This document shows positions 1 through 8,476 of a DNA stretch of 64,000 nt, piece by piece. Origin of the DNA: Fodinibacter sp963707895 (lineage in GTDB: Bacteria > Actinomycetota > Actinomycetes > Actinomycetales > Dermatophilaceae). The stretch covers positions 1 to 64,000 of the forward strand of contig CAVPRS010000001.1 in the NCBI GenBank assembly GCA_963707895.1, given 5' to 3'. Within the stretch, counting starts at the first letter, position 1; each line of letters starts with the position of its first letter. The translations under genes and the position numbers were made by a program. The notes below the pieces were generated by a model that worked only from the letters and a program-made list of their open reading frames with translations, was not told where the DNA came from and made no database searches.

Positions 1-826
1 GGAACTCGGAGGCGCTCTGGTAGCGCGCGTCGCGCGGCTTGGCCAGCGAGTGCAGCACGACCGCGTCGAGGTCCTCGGAGATGCCCTCCATCAGGTGGGA
101 CGGCGCGATGGGCTGCTCGCCGACGTGCTGGTAGGCGATCGACACCGGGCTCTCGCCCATGAAGGGCGGGCGGCCGGTGAGCAGCTCGAAGAGCATGCAG
201 CCGGTGGAGTACAGGTCGGACCGCTCGTCGACCGACTGGCCCTGCGCCTGCTCGGGCGAGAGGTACTGGGCGGTGCCGATGACCGCAGACGTCTGGGTCA
301 TCGTGGCGTTGGCGTCGGCCATCGCGCGGGCGATGCCGAAGTCCATCACCTTGATCGTGCCGTCGGCAGCGATCATCACGTTGGCGGGCTTGATGTCGCG
401 GTGCACGATGCCGTTGCGGTGGCTGTAGCCGAGCGCGTCGAGCACACCCTCGGTGATCCGCAGCGCCTCGGTCGGAGCGAGCTTGCCCCGCTCGGTGATC
501 ACCTGGCGCAGGGTCTTGCCGTCGACGAACTCCATGACGATGTAGGGCACCTTGACCTCGGCGCCGCCGGTCTCGGTGAGGAGGTCCTCGCCGTGGTCGT
601 AGACCGCGACGATCGAGGCGTGGTTGAGCCCGGCCGCGGACTGGGCCTCACGGCGGAACCGGGCGAGGAAGGTGTGGTCGCGGGCGAGCTCGCTGCGGAG
701 CATCTTGATGGCGACCTGCCGGCCCAGCCGCGAGTCGTACCCACGGTGCACCTCCGCCATCCCACCGCGTCCGAGGAGCTCAGCGACTTCGTAGCGTCCC
801 CCGAGAAGCTTCGGGACCTCAGGCAT
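1..826 (-). CDS. pknB: PknB-type serine/threonine protein kinase (partial)
   Basis: Membrane-anchored kinase that phosphorylates division and wall-synthesis proteins; PstP reverses it. Only the kinase domain is visible (275 residues): glycine loop GRGGM (19-23), VAIK with catalytic Lys41, HRDIKPANV catalytic loop, DFG, SPEQ. The juxtamembrane, membrane and PASTA parts would lie beyond the left edge, so the 3' end is missing. ATG at 826 has GAGGAG seven bases upstream and follows the pbpA stop by 12 bases. By eye it resembles mycobacterial PknB more than PknA. No pknA lies between it and pbpA, unlike the mycobacterial order pstP-rodA-pbpA-pknA-pknB. Confidence 0.93.
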   Translation of the reverse strand, partial: MPEVPKLLGGRYEVAELLGRGGMAEVHRGYDSRLGRQVAIKMLRSELARDHTFLARFRREAQSAAGLNHASIVAVYDHGEDLLTETGGAEVKVPYIVMEFVDGKTLRQVITERGKLAPTEALRITEGVLDALGYSHRNGIVHRDIKPANVMIAADGTIKVMDFGIARAMADANATMTQTSAVIGTAQYLSPEQAQGQSVDERSDLYSTGCMLFELLTGRPPFMGESPVSIAYQHVGEQPIAPSHLMEGISEDLDAVVLHSLAKPRDARYQSASEF

Positions 827-838
827 GCTGTGCTCTCC

Positions 839-2290
839 TCATCGGTTCAACCGTGCTTCCATCATCTGCTTGGCGATGGGGGCGGCTACCGTGCCGCCCC
901 CGGCCTCGCTGCCCGCGACACCGCCGTCCTCGGCGATGACCGCGACCGCGATCTCGGGGTTGTTCGCGGGTGCGAACGAGATGAACCAGGCGTGCGCCTT
1001 GCGGCCCTCGCCGTGCTGGGCGGTGCCGGTCTTGCCGGCGACGTCGACACCGGGGATCTGCGCCTTGGTGCCGGTGCCGTCCTCGACGACGGCCTCCATC
1101 ATCCGGGTCAGCTGGGCGGCGACCTCCGGGCTGACGGCCTGTGACAGCTCCTCGGCGTCGGCCGACTCGATGACCGAGAGGTCGGAGCCGATGACCGACT
1201 GCACCAGGTAGGGCTTCATGACCGTGCCGCGGTTGCCGATGCCGGCGGCCACCATCGCCATCTGCAGCGGCGTGACCTGCACGTCGTACTGGCCGATCGA
1301 CGACTGCGCGAGCTGCGGCTTGTTCAGGTCGGCCGGCACGCTGCTCGGCGTCACCCGCATCGGCACGGAGAGGGCGTCGCCGAAGCCGAACTTGGCGGCC
1401 TGCGACTGCAGCGCGTCGGCGCCGATCTGCATCCCGAGGTAGGCGAAGGCGGTGTTGCACGACACGGCGAGCGCCTCGGTCATCGTGACCTCCTCGCTCG
1501 AGCCGCACGCTCGGTTGTCGTGGTTGGGCAGGTCGGCCGAGGTGTCGGGCAGGTCGAGCACCGCCGGGCCGGGCAGCATCGAGTTCTCGTCGTACTCCCC
1601 GGTCGACAGGGCCGCCGCGGCCGTGACCACCTTGAACACCGACCCGGGCGGGTAGAGCTCGTTGATGGTGCGGTTGAGGGTCGGCTTGTCGGGGTCGGCG
1701 TTGAGCGCCTTGGAGTTGCGCTCGACCACCTTCAGGTCGTGGCTCGCGAGGTCGTTGGGGTCGTAGGTCGGGTTGCTGACCATGGCGAGGATCGCGCCCG
1801 TCTTCGGGTCGAGCGCGACCGCGGCGCCCTTGATGCCCCTGAGCCCGTCGGCTGCGGCCGCCTGCACCTTGGGGTCGAGGGTCGTCTCGAGGTTGGCGCC
1901 CTGGGCCCGGCGACCGGTGAACAGGTCGGAGACCCGGCGGTAGAACAGCTTGTCGCTCGACCCGGAGAGCAGGGCGTTCTCGGCCTGCTCGAGGCCGCCG
2001 GACGCACCGAAGAACGAGTACGAGCCGGTGACGTGGGCGTAGAGCCTCGGCTCGTCGTAGACCCGCTGGTACTTGTACTCGTCGTCGACCGGCACCGACT
2101 TCGCGACGGCCGTCTGTCCCACCAGGATCTCGCCGCGCTCGCGGGCGAACGTCGACAGCAGCGTGCGCCGGTTGTCGGGGCGCGCGTTGAGGTCAGCGGC
2201 GAAGACGTACTGGATCAGCGTGGTCGACACGAGCAGCGAGGCGAAGAGCACGGCCACGACGAGCGAGAGCCGGCGGACGGGGGCGTTCAC
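839..2290 (-). CDS. pbpA: Penicillin-binding protein PbpA (class B transpeptidase)
   Basis: Class B PBP that cross-links septal or lateral peptidoglycan; its SEDS partner is the RodA/FtsW protein encoded just upstream. 483 residues. An N-terminal membrane anchor (about 9-30) is followed by the transpeptidase domain with SVFK (Ser217, Lys220), SCN (277-279) and KTGTAQ (420-425), all three penicillin-binding motifs. GTG at 2290 overlaps the rodA stop as GTGA, so translation is probably coupled; the longer in-frame upstream extension is an arginine-rich shadow of rodA. The stop is 12 bases before pknB. Confidence 0.95.
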   Translation of the reverse strand: MNAPVRRLSLVVAVLFASLLVSTTLIQYVFAADLNARPDNRRTLLSTFARERGEILVGQTAVAKSVPVDDEYKYQRVYDEPRLYAHVTGSYSFFGASGGLEQAENALLSGSSDKLFYRRVSDLFTGRRAQGANLETTLDPKVQAAAADGLRGIKGAAVALDPKTGAILAMVSNPTYDPNDLASHDLKVVERNSKALNADPDKPTLNRTINELYPPGSVFKVVTAAAALSTGEYDENSMLPGPAVLDLPDTSADLPNHDNRACGSSEEVTMTEALAVSCNTAFAYLGMQIGADALQSQAAKFGFGDALSVPMRVTPSSVPADLNKPQLAQSSIGQYDVQVTPLQMAMVAAGIGNRGTVMKPYLVQSVIGSDLSVIESADAEELSQAVSPEVAAQLTRMMEAVVEDGTGTKAQIPGVDVAGKTGTAQHGEGRKAHAWFISFAPANNPEIAVAVIAEDGGVAGSEAGGGTVAAPIAKQMMEARLNR

Positions 2291-3669
2291 CGCAGCCTCA
2301 CCACCTCGGTGCGGGCCTCGGCCACGGCACTGGGTGCGTCGGCCTCGGGCAGCGGCCGGCGGGCGTGGTCGGAGATGCGCAGCAGGATGGCGACCAGGGT
2401 CCAGTTCGCGAGCAGCGAGGAGCCCCCCGACGACAGGAACGGCATGGTCAGGCCGGTCAGCGGGATGACCCGGGTGACGCCGCCGACGACGACGAAGCAC
2501 TGCAGCGCGACCGAGAAGGACAGCCCGGCGGCGAGCAGCTTGCCGAAGCCGTCGCGGGTGCCGAGCGAGGTGCGCAGGCCGCGCTGCACGAGCAGGGCGT
2601 AGAGCATCAGGATGGCGAAGAGGCCGATCAGCCCGATCTCCTCACCGAAGCTCGGGACGATGAAGTCGGACTCCGCGAAGTAGGTGAGGTCGGGTCGCCC
2701 GCGGCCGAGCCCGGTGCCGAACATCCCGCCCGACGCCATACCCATCAGACCCTTGGCCAGCTGGTCGGACGCCTGGAGGGCGTCGGGGCTGAAGGTGTCG
2801 AGCCAGAGCAGCACCCGCGTCTGCACGTGGCCGAAGGCCAGGTAGGCGAGGTAGGCGCCGGCGCAGAACAGGGTCATGCCGATGACGATCCACGAGACCC
2901 GCTCCGTGGCGACGTACAGCATCGCGACGAACAGGCCGAAGAAGAGCAGTGACGAGCCGAGGTCGCGCTCGAAGACGAGCACGGCCAGGCTGGCCAGCCA
3001 CGCGACGAGGATCGGGCCGAGGTCGCGGGCCCGCGGCAGCGTGAGGCCGAGCACCTTGCGGCCGGCGACTGACAGGGCGTCGCGGGTCTGCACGAGGTAG
3101 CCGGCGAAGAAGATGGCCAGGGCGATCTTCGCGATCTCACCCGGCTGGAACGAGAACGGGCCGATCTGGATCCAGATCCGCGACCCGTAGACCGAGGTGC
3201 CGATGACCGGCAGCAGCGGCAGGAGCAGCAGTCCGAAACCGATGGCGCCCGCGAGGTAGGTGTAGCGGCGCAGCACCCGGTGGTCGCGCAGCACGACGAG
3301 CACGACGGCGGCCACGACCATCGCCACGGCGGTCCACATCAGCTGGCGCAGGGCGACGCCGTCGGCGATCGACTTGCCGTGCGCGATGTCGATCCGGTGG
3401 ATCATCACCAGGCCCAGCCCGTTGAGCAGGGTGATGATCGGCAGCATCAGCGGGTCGGCGTAGGAGGCGCGCCAGCGCAGCACCAGGTGGAAACCGAGGG
3501 CCAGGGCGAGGTAGCCGCCGATCAGGGTGAGCGTGCCGGGGGGGATCTCGCCGTTCGTGGCGAGCTCGACGTTCAGGTAGGCGAGCAGCACGATCGCCAC
3601 GGCCGCGATGACGAGCACCAGCTCGACGTTGCGGCCCTTCCGCGGGGTGTACGACGAGACGACGCTCAT
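2287..3669 (-). CDS. rodA: SEDS peptidoglycan polymerase RodA/FtsW
   Basis: Polytopic SEDS glycosyltransferase that polymerises lipid II, partnered with PbpA. 460 residues from ATG 3669 (MSVVSSYTPRKGRNVELVL), with about ten hydrophobic segments and the conserved C-terminal IPLTGLTMPFLSSGGSS signature. As sequenced, the frame is open upstream into pstP, giving a 920-residue fused ORF. I start it at 3669 because family members begin at this point, and because a one-base correction upstream ends pstP exactly at the ATGA overlap. FtsW rather than RodA cannot be excluded; position in the pknB cluster favours RodA. Confidence 0.9.
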   Translation of the reverse strand: MSVVSSYTPRKGRNVELVLVIAAVAIVLLAYLNVELATNGEIPPGTLTLIGGYLALALGFHLVLRWRASYADPLMLPIITLLNGLGLVMIHRIDIAHGKSIADGVALRQLMWTAVAMVVAAVVLVVLRDHRVLRRYTYLAGAIGFGLLLLPLLPVIGTSVYGSRIWIQIGPFSFQPGEIAKIALAIFFAGYLVQTRDALSVAGRKVLGLTLPRARDLGPILVAWLASLAVLVFERDLGSSLLFFGLFVAMLYVATERVSWIVIGMTLFCAGAYLAYLAFGHVQTRVLLWLDTFSPDALQASDQLAKGLMGMASGGMFGTGLGRGRPDLTYFAESDFIVPSFGEEIGLIGLFAILMLYALLVQRGLRTSLGTRDGFGKLLAAGLSFSVALQCFVVVGGVTRVIPLTGLTMPFLSSGGSSLLANWTLVAILLRISDHARRPLPEADAPSAVAEARTEVVRLR

Positions 3670-5049
3670 GAGGTCACCGGGGAGCTCGTGGGCGTCGGTG
3701 AGAGCGTAGGGCGACGGCGACAGCGTGGGACTGGGGGTCACACTGCCGGTGGGCGTCGGGGTGGGGCTCGGCGCGGTCCAGGTCGAGGGCACGGTGCGGC
3801 ACACGTCGCCGTTGAGCATGGCCCACCGGCAGGCCGTGGCCTGCAGGCGCAGCTCGGCGACCCGGGCCTCGGCGGCCGCGCGGTCCTCGACCTCGATGCC
3901 GCTGTGCAGGCTGTCCTGGTACGACGTCGGGAGGTCCTCGACCGGGATCGTCGTGGCGTAGTCGGGGCTGGAGAGCGACACCGGGCCCAGCGTCTGGTCG
4001 ACGCCGCGGAAGACGGTCACGACCCCGTCCTTCACGGCGAGGTAGTACTGCTGCTGGGACCACGCGTACACGGCGTACGAGCCGCCGGCGACGACCACGG
4101 CGAGCACGACGAGGGCCGCGGCGACCCGTAGCACCGTGCTGCGCCGCGACCGCGGACCCTCCTCGGCCAGGGTGGGGCCGTCGCCGTCATCCGAGCCGGC
4201 TGTGGCCTCCTGGGTGAGCGCCGCCGCCTTGGCGGCCGGGGTCGTGGGGATGGGGCGGGTTCCGCTCTGGCGCACCGCAGCCGCGCCCACCACCTGCGGC
4301 TGGGTCGGGGGTGCTGGGCGACGCGAGAGATCGACGAGGTCGCCGACGACGACCGTGACGTTGTCGGGTGCCCCGGCCCTCAGGGCCAGCGCGACGAGCC
4401 GGTCGGCGGTCTCGCCCGGGTCGGCGGTGGTGGTGAGCACCTCGGCGATGGTGTCGCGCGCGACGTAGTCGGTGAGCCCGTCGCTGGAGATGACGTAGCG
4501 GTCGCCGATGCGGCCCTGGCGCACGACGAGGTCGGGCTCGTCGTCGTGCGCGCCGGTGAGCACCCGGGTGACCAGGGAGCGCTGCGGGTGCGTCTGCGCC
4601 TCGTCGGCGGTGATCCGCCCCTCGTCGACGAGGTTCTGCACGAACGAGTGGTCCTTGGTGATCTGGGTGACCACGCCGTCGCGCACCATGAAGGCCCGCG
4701 AGTCGCCGATGTGCGCCAGCACGATCTTGTCGCCGGCCCGCAGCATGGCGATCAGGGTGGTGCCCATGCCGTCGAGGCTGGGGTCGGCGTGCACCTGGTC
4801 GCCGATCTCGACGTTGGCGTCGTGGATGCGGTCGAGCAGGGCGTGGCTGAGGTCGCGACCGCCGAGCGACTCGCCGTCGAGCCGCACGAGAGCGCCGATG
4901 ACCGTGGAGCTGGCGACGTCGCCGCCGGCGTGGCCGCCCATGCCGTCGGCCATGGCCAGCAGGTGGGGACCGGCGTACCCGGAGTCCTCGTTGTTGGACC
5001 GGACCATGCCCACGTCGGAGCGGGCGGCGTAGTGGAACGCGAAGGGCAT
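3667..5049 (-). CDS. pstP: PP2C-family Ser/Thr phosphatase PstP (frameshifted tail)
   Basis: Membrane PP2C phosphatase that dephosphorylates PknB and its substrates. The catalytic domain spans about 1-240, with SNNED (18-22), ADGMGGH (34-40), HIGDSR and SDGLTDYV metal-site motifs. One membrane segment (about 304-329) is followed by an extracytoplasmic domain and a Pro/Thr/Ser tail. As sequenced there is no stop before rodA. Removing one C from CCC at 3709-3711 changes the tail to TLSPTPTSSPVTS and then a stop that overlaps the rodA ATG as ATGA, giving 460 residues. That low-complexity tail fits the preceding SPTLSPSP much better than the in-frame YALTDAHELPGDL. Confidence 0.9.
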
Positions 5050-5052
5050 GCG

Positions 5053-5559
5053 TTACCTCTGCAGCTCCACGACGGTCTGGCCGATCCGCAGCACGCTGCC
5101 GACCGCCACCTCGCGTGGCTCGGTGAGGCGCGTCGCGCCGAGGAAGGTGCCGTTGGTCGAGCGCAGGTCCTCGACCTTCCACGTGCCGTCGTCGTCCTGG
5201 AAGATGCGCGCGTGACGGCCGCTCGCGTAGTCGTCGTCGAGCACGAGGGCGCACTCGGGGCTGCGTCCGATCAGGGTGCCGGCCGGGCGCAGGGGCAGGG
5301 TGGTGCCGGCCAGCGGGCCGGCCGTGACGCTGAGCTTGGTGGGGCCCTTTCGTCCGCGGGAGCCCTTCTTGCGGTCCGGGCGGGCCGCGCTCGGGGGTGC
5401 CGGCGTCGCGCCGCGCGCGGCGGCCTTGCCGGTCGCGGCGCGGCGCTTGACCCGGGTGCCGTAGAGGTCGCCACGCAGCACGCCCACGACCGCGAAGACG
5501 AAGAACCACATCAGCACCAGCAACCCGAGCCGCATGACGGTCAGGGTGAGCTCGCTCAT
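5053..5559 (-). CDS. fhaB: FHA-domain protein FhaB/FipA
   Basis: Phosphothreonine reader that couples the PknB/PstP switch to division. 168 residues from ATG 5559 (MSELTLTVM). One N-terminal membrane helix (about 8-28) is followed by a basic linker with GRKGPTK, then the FHA fold (about 90-165) with GRSPE, SGRHARI and STNGTFLG signatures. A GGAG lies five bases upstream; fhaA ends 10 bases before and pstP starts 3 bases after. The small size and the membrane helix match FhaB rather than FhaA. Confidence 0.93.
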   Translation of the reverse strand: MSELTLTVMRLGLLVLMWFFVFAVVGVLRGDLYGTRVKRRAATGKAAARGATPAPPSAARPDRKKGSRGRKGPTKLSVTAGPLAGTTLPLRPAGTLIGRSPECALVLDDDYASGRHARIFQDDDGTWKVEDLRSTNGTFLGATRLTEPREVAVGSVLRIGQTVVELQR

Positions 5560-5569
5560 CACTCCGGGG

Positions 5570-6488
5570 TCACCTCCGGCCCCCCCGGAACGTGATGGAG
5601 GTGCGGCCCACGGTGACCCGGTCGCCGTCCTCGAGGTGCTCGCTGGTGATCCGCTCACCGTTGACGAAGGTGCCGTTGGTCGAGCCGAGGTCGCGGATCG
5701 TCGTGACGAAGTGCGGCCCGTCGGTCGTGACCCGCAGCTCGGTGTGCCGGCGGGAGATGCCCGGGTCGTCGAGGATGATGTCGGCGCTGTCGTCGCGCCC
5801 CAGGATCGTGATGGCCCCCATGAGCGGGTAGCGCTCGCCGTCGACGTCGAGCCAGGGCCGGTCGGCCGGGTTGACCCGCTTGGGTCGCGCCGGGGCGGGC
5901 GGCGCCGGATGCCGTGCCGTCGCGTCGAGCTCGTCGCCCGCCGCGGGCGCGCCGTCACCTCGGGCGGAGCCGGCCACGGCCGCGGCTGCGCCGGCGCCTG
6001 CCGCACCCGAGCCGACCCGCGCCGGGACCGGCGGGTGCGGCATCGGGGCCGTCACCGGCATCCGGCTGCTGGTGCGGCCGCACGGCGCGCTGCTGTCCGG
6101 TGAGCCCGGTGGCGCGGGGCTTGGAGGCCTTCGACGGGCGGATCCGGAACACGCCGGTCTCGAGGTCGTCGTGCTCCTCGAAGATGATGTCGATCGGTCC
6201 GGCGGGCTGGTAGCGCTGGCCGTCGCAGTGCTCCTCGGCGGCGGCGACGAGGTCCATCTCGACGCTCTGCAGGTCGGGGTGCAGGCGGTCGTAGTCGCCC
6301 GGTGAGAGCTCGATGGTGAAGACGTTGGGCACGATGGCGCGGCCGGAGCTCGTGACCGCGCGGTCGTCCATGGCACGGCGGATGTGGCTGGCGATCTCGA
6401 CGGGGTGCACGGCCGAGCGCAGGTGCTTGGCGAAGGTGCCCTGGACGGCGCGCTCGAGGCCCGCCTCGAGGCGGTCGAAGAGACCCAT
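5570..6488 (-). pseudogene. fhaA: FhaA (DUF3662 + FHA protein), frameshifted
   Basis: FhaA binds phosphorylated MviN/PknB targets and modulates wall synthesis. The N-terminal DUF3662 domain (MGLFDRLEAGLERAVQG through FRIRPSKASKPR) and the C-terminal FHA domain (ITILGRD, GISRRHTEL, LGSTNGTFVNG) are both well preserved but lie in different frames. The switch is needed in the Ala/Gly/Pro linker at about 5990-6100; low complexity hides the exact base. ATG 6488 has GGAGGAGGT six bases upstream. Both halves keep clean coding character, so a one-base sequencing error is more likely than a dead gene. Confidence 0.85.
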
Positions 6489-6591
6489 CAGCAGCACCTC
6501 CTCCGTGTGGGCTCAGGTTTGGCAGCGGTCTCGCAAGACTATCCGCCGGGGCTGGGCGATTCCTGAACGGCACGACCCTTACCGTGGACGG

Positions 6592-7560
6592 ATGAACGAC
6601 GGCGTGCAGGTCATCGTGCCCCGTGAGGTGCCGCTCGGAGGTCCCCGGTCCATGACGGTCAGGCGGACCCTCCCGGCCAGGGAGCGCTCGTTCGTCGGGG
6701 CCTGGTGCTTCGTCGACCACTACGGGCCCGACGACGTGTCGGCCACCGGCGGGATGGACGTGGCACCGCACCCCCACTGTGGCCTCGCCACGGTGTCGTG
6801 GCTGTTCAGCGGCGAGGTCGAGCACCGCGACTCGCTGGGCACGGTGGCGCTGGTGCGCCCGGGGGAGGTCAACCTGATGACGGCCGGCCGCGGCATCTCG
6901 CACTCGGAGGTGTCGACGCCGGCGACGACCGTGCTGCACGGCGCGCAGCTGTGGGTCGTGCTGCCGACGGCGTTGGCGGGGGTCGAGCCGCGCTTCGAGC
7001 ACCACGTGCCGCCGGTGCTGGAGGTCGAGGAGGGGGTGTCGGCACAGGTCTTCGTGGGCTCGTTGTGGGGCTCGACGTCACCGGTGGCCGTCGAGACACC
7101 TCTCGTGGGAGCCGAGGTGGTGCTGGCGGCGGGCGCGTCCGTGGTGCTGCCCGTTCCCGACGGGTTCGAGGTGGCGGTGCTCGTCGACCGGGGCGCGGTG
7201 ACGCTCGGTGGGGTGGAGATCGCGCGGGGCGCGCTGGGCGTGGTCGGCGCGGGACGGCATCCGGGCGGGGTGACGGTGAGCGCGGGAGCCGACGGGGCCA
7301 GGCTGCTCGTGCTCGGCGGGGAGCCCTTCGGCGAGGAGATCGTGATGTGGTGGAACTTCATCGGCCGCTCGAACGACGACGTCGTGGCGGCCCGCGAGGC
7401 CTGGGAGGCCGGTCCGGAGCGGTTCGGCACGGTGCCCGGCTACGTCGGCCCGGTCGACCGGATCCCCGCGCCCGCGCTGCCCGGGGTGCGACTCAAGCCC
7501 CGAGGCAACCGGGGGAGGTCCGGGTTCGCGGGCGGCGCGGAGGCACCGGCGCTCTCCTGA
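6592..7560 (+). CDS. Pirin family protein
   Basis: Bicupin pirin-type protein of 322 residues; family members include quercetinases and redox-sensing regulators, and the role here is unknown. The N-terminal cupin carries the pirin metal-site pattern: FVDHYGP, PHPHCGLATVSWLFSG, HRDSLG and GRGISHSE. The C-terminal cupin includes EEIVMWWNFIGRS, a signature of the family. TACCGT at 6580-6585 lies six bases before ATG 6592 and there is no ribosome site, so the mRNA is probably leaderless. It diverges from fhaA and is followed by a hairpin at 7578-7617. Confidence 0.9.
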   Translation: MNDGVQVIVPREVPLGGPRSMTVRRTLPARERSFVGAWCFVDHYGPDDVSATGGMDVAPHPHCGLATVSWLFSGEVEHRDSLGTVALVRPGEVNLMTAGRGISHSEVSTPATTVLHGAQLWVVLPTALAGVEPRFEHHVPPVLEVEEGVSAQVFVGSLWGSTSPVAVETPLVGAEVVLAAGASVVLPVPDGFEVAVLVDRGAVTLGGVEIARGALGVVGAGRHPGGVTVSAGADGARLLVLGGEPFGEEIVMWWNFIGRSNDDVVAAREAWEAGPERFGTVPGYVGPVDRIPAPALPGVRLKPRGNRGRSGFAGGAEAPALS

Positions 7561-7577
7561 GCGATGACGCACAGAGC

Positions 7578-7617
7578 GTGATGCAGAGGGCGCGATGGAG
7601 CGCGCGCCCTGCATCAC
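7578..7617 (+). terminator. Hairpin after the pirin gene
   Basis: Arms GTGATGCA..GGGCGCG and CGCGCCCTGCATCAC pair over 15 bp with a two-base bulge around a short loop, 17 bases after the pirin stop. No T tract follows (CCCCGTCGCGTTT), as is usual in high-GC actinobacteria. Confidence 0.55.
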
Positions 7618-7693
7618 CCCGTCGCGTTTCGGGGGTCATTTTGTGGGATGACGGGTGCATCGGGCACACTGGGACGGCTCACGCGAGCGTCAC

Positions 7694-7776
7694 GCGCAAG
7701 TGGCGGAACGGCAGACGCGCTGGCTTCAGGTGCCAGTGTCCGAAAGGGCGTGGGGGTTCAAATCCCCCCTTGCGCA
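7694..7776 (+). tRNA. tRNA-Leu (anticodon CAG)
   Basis: Class II tRNA of 83 bases. The acceptor stem GCGCAAG pairs with CTTGCGC, with discriminator A. The anticodon stem CTGGC/GCCAG holds loop TTCAGGT, with anticodon CAG at 7727-7729. A long variable arm follows (TGTCCGAAAGGGCG), and the T arm is GGGGG-TTCAAAT-CCCCC. CCA is not encoded. It reads CUG, the dominant leucine codon in this DNA. A strong terminator follows at 7784-7815. Confidence 0.96.
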
Positions 7777-7783
7777 CACGACG

Positions 7784-7815
7784 AGAACGGCCCCCGGCTT
7801 CCCGGGGGCCGTTCT
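7784..7815 (+). terminator. Terminator after tRNA-Leu
   Basis: Perfect 14-bp stem AGAACGGCCCCCGG / CCGGGGGCCGTTCT with a four-base loop, eight bases after the tRNA. Confidence 0.85.
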
Positions 7816-7850
7816 GCTGTTCAGGTGCAGGTCCGTCGAGGGGTGGGTGT

Positions 7851-7973
7851 GGTCGTGCGCTGGGGCGTCGGGCAGCCACTGGCCACCCCGTGCCCCGGCT
7901 TGGGGGGCGGGTGGTCGTGCGCCGAGCGTTGGGCCAGCCACTGCCCATCCCAAGGCCCGAGCTACCGGCGTTC
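7851..7973. repeat. Imperfect tandem duplication of about 62 bp
   Basis: Two adjacent related copies, each starting GGTCGTGCGC and continuing through GGG(C)CAGCCACTG.CCA.CCC, at 7851-7912 and 7913-7973. The second copy runs into the 3' end of the marR gene. No coding frame explains it. Confidence 0.6.
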
Positions 7974-8423
7974 CGCGGCCACCCGGTCACGGTGCCGGTC
8001 GGTCAGCTCGCGCATCGCGTCGAGCAGGTCGCGCATGGCGGTCAGCTCGGCCACCGTGTGGTCGACGAAGAGCCCCTGGCCCTCCTCGACGAGCGGGGCG
8101 TACATCGCCCAGCTCGACTGCATGCCCAGGTCCGTCATCCGCACCAGCACCCGGCGCCGGTCGGTCTCGTCGCGTACGCGCTCGACCAGCCCCTTGGCCT
8201 CGAGCCGGTCGATGAGCGCCGTGGTCGCCGCCGGCCGCAGCCCGGTGGCGGACGCGAGCACGCCGGCCGTCTTCGGGCCGTCGGCGAGCCAGTCGAGGCA
8301 GCGCAGGTCGGCCGGGCCGAGGGACAGGGCACGACCGACGGCGTCGTCGTAGGCCTGCACGCTTCGCTGGTAGCGCTGCAGGGCGGCGCCGAGCTCGCCC
8401 ACCAGTTGACTCCGCGTCGCCAT
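7962..8423 (-). CDS. MarR family transcriptional regulator
   Basis: 153-residue winged-helix repressor. The central DNA-binding region includes KTAGVLASATGLRPAATTAL (recognition helix) and the basic wing RVRDETDRRRVLVRMT. MarR proteins bind palindromes as dimers and release them on binding phenolic or oxidant ligands. It is divergent from an FAD monooxygenase with a 53-base gap holding a perfect palindrome, so it most likely represses itself and that enzyme. The last 12 codons overlap the second copy of a tandem repeat. Confidence 0.9.
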   Translation of the reverse strand: MATRSQLVGELGAALQRYQRSVQAYDDAVGRALSLGPADLRCLDWLADGPKTAGVLASATGLRPAATTALIDRLEAKGLVERVRDETDRRRVLVRMTDLGMQSSWAMYAPLVEEGQGLFVDHTVAELTAMRDLLDAMRELTDRHRDRVAAERR

Positions 8424-8433
8424 TCGCCTACCC

Positions 8434-8446
8434 TTCGATTATCGAA
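8434..8446. promoter_or_regulatory. Candidate MarR operator
   Basis: Perfect palindrome TTCGAT-T-ATCGAA in the 53-base gap between the divergent marR and monooxygenase genes, in an AT-rich stretch (ATTATCGAAATATACGA) that would also hold the -10 boxes. Confidence 0.6.
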
Positions 8447-8476
8447 ATATACGAACCTCGTACAGAAGGACCAGGC

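Noticed and set aside
819..2500. Long antisense and extended ORFs over pbpA, rodA and pknB
   Set aside because: Arg/Ala/Gly-rich translations typical of shadow frames in high-GC DNA; the real frames carry the catalytic motifs.
3667..5049. A genuine PstP-RodA fusion protein
   Set aside because: Considered, but the one-base repair gives a natural tail and an exact ATGA overlap, so I annotate two genes.
7694..7973. A tRNA-linked integration site
   Set aside because: No duplicated tRNA 3' end, no integrase, no foreign base composition; only a local repeat.
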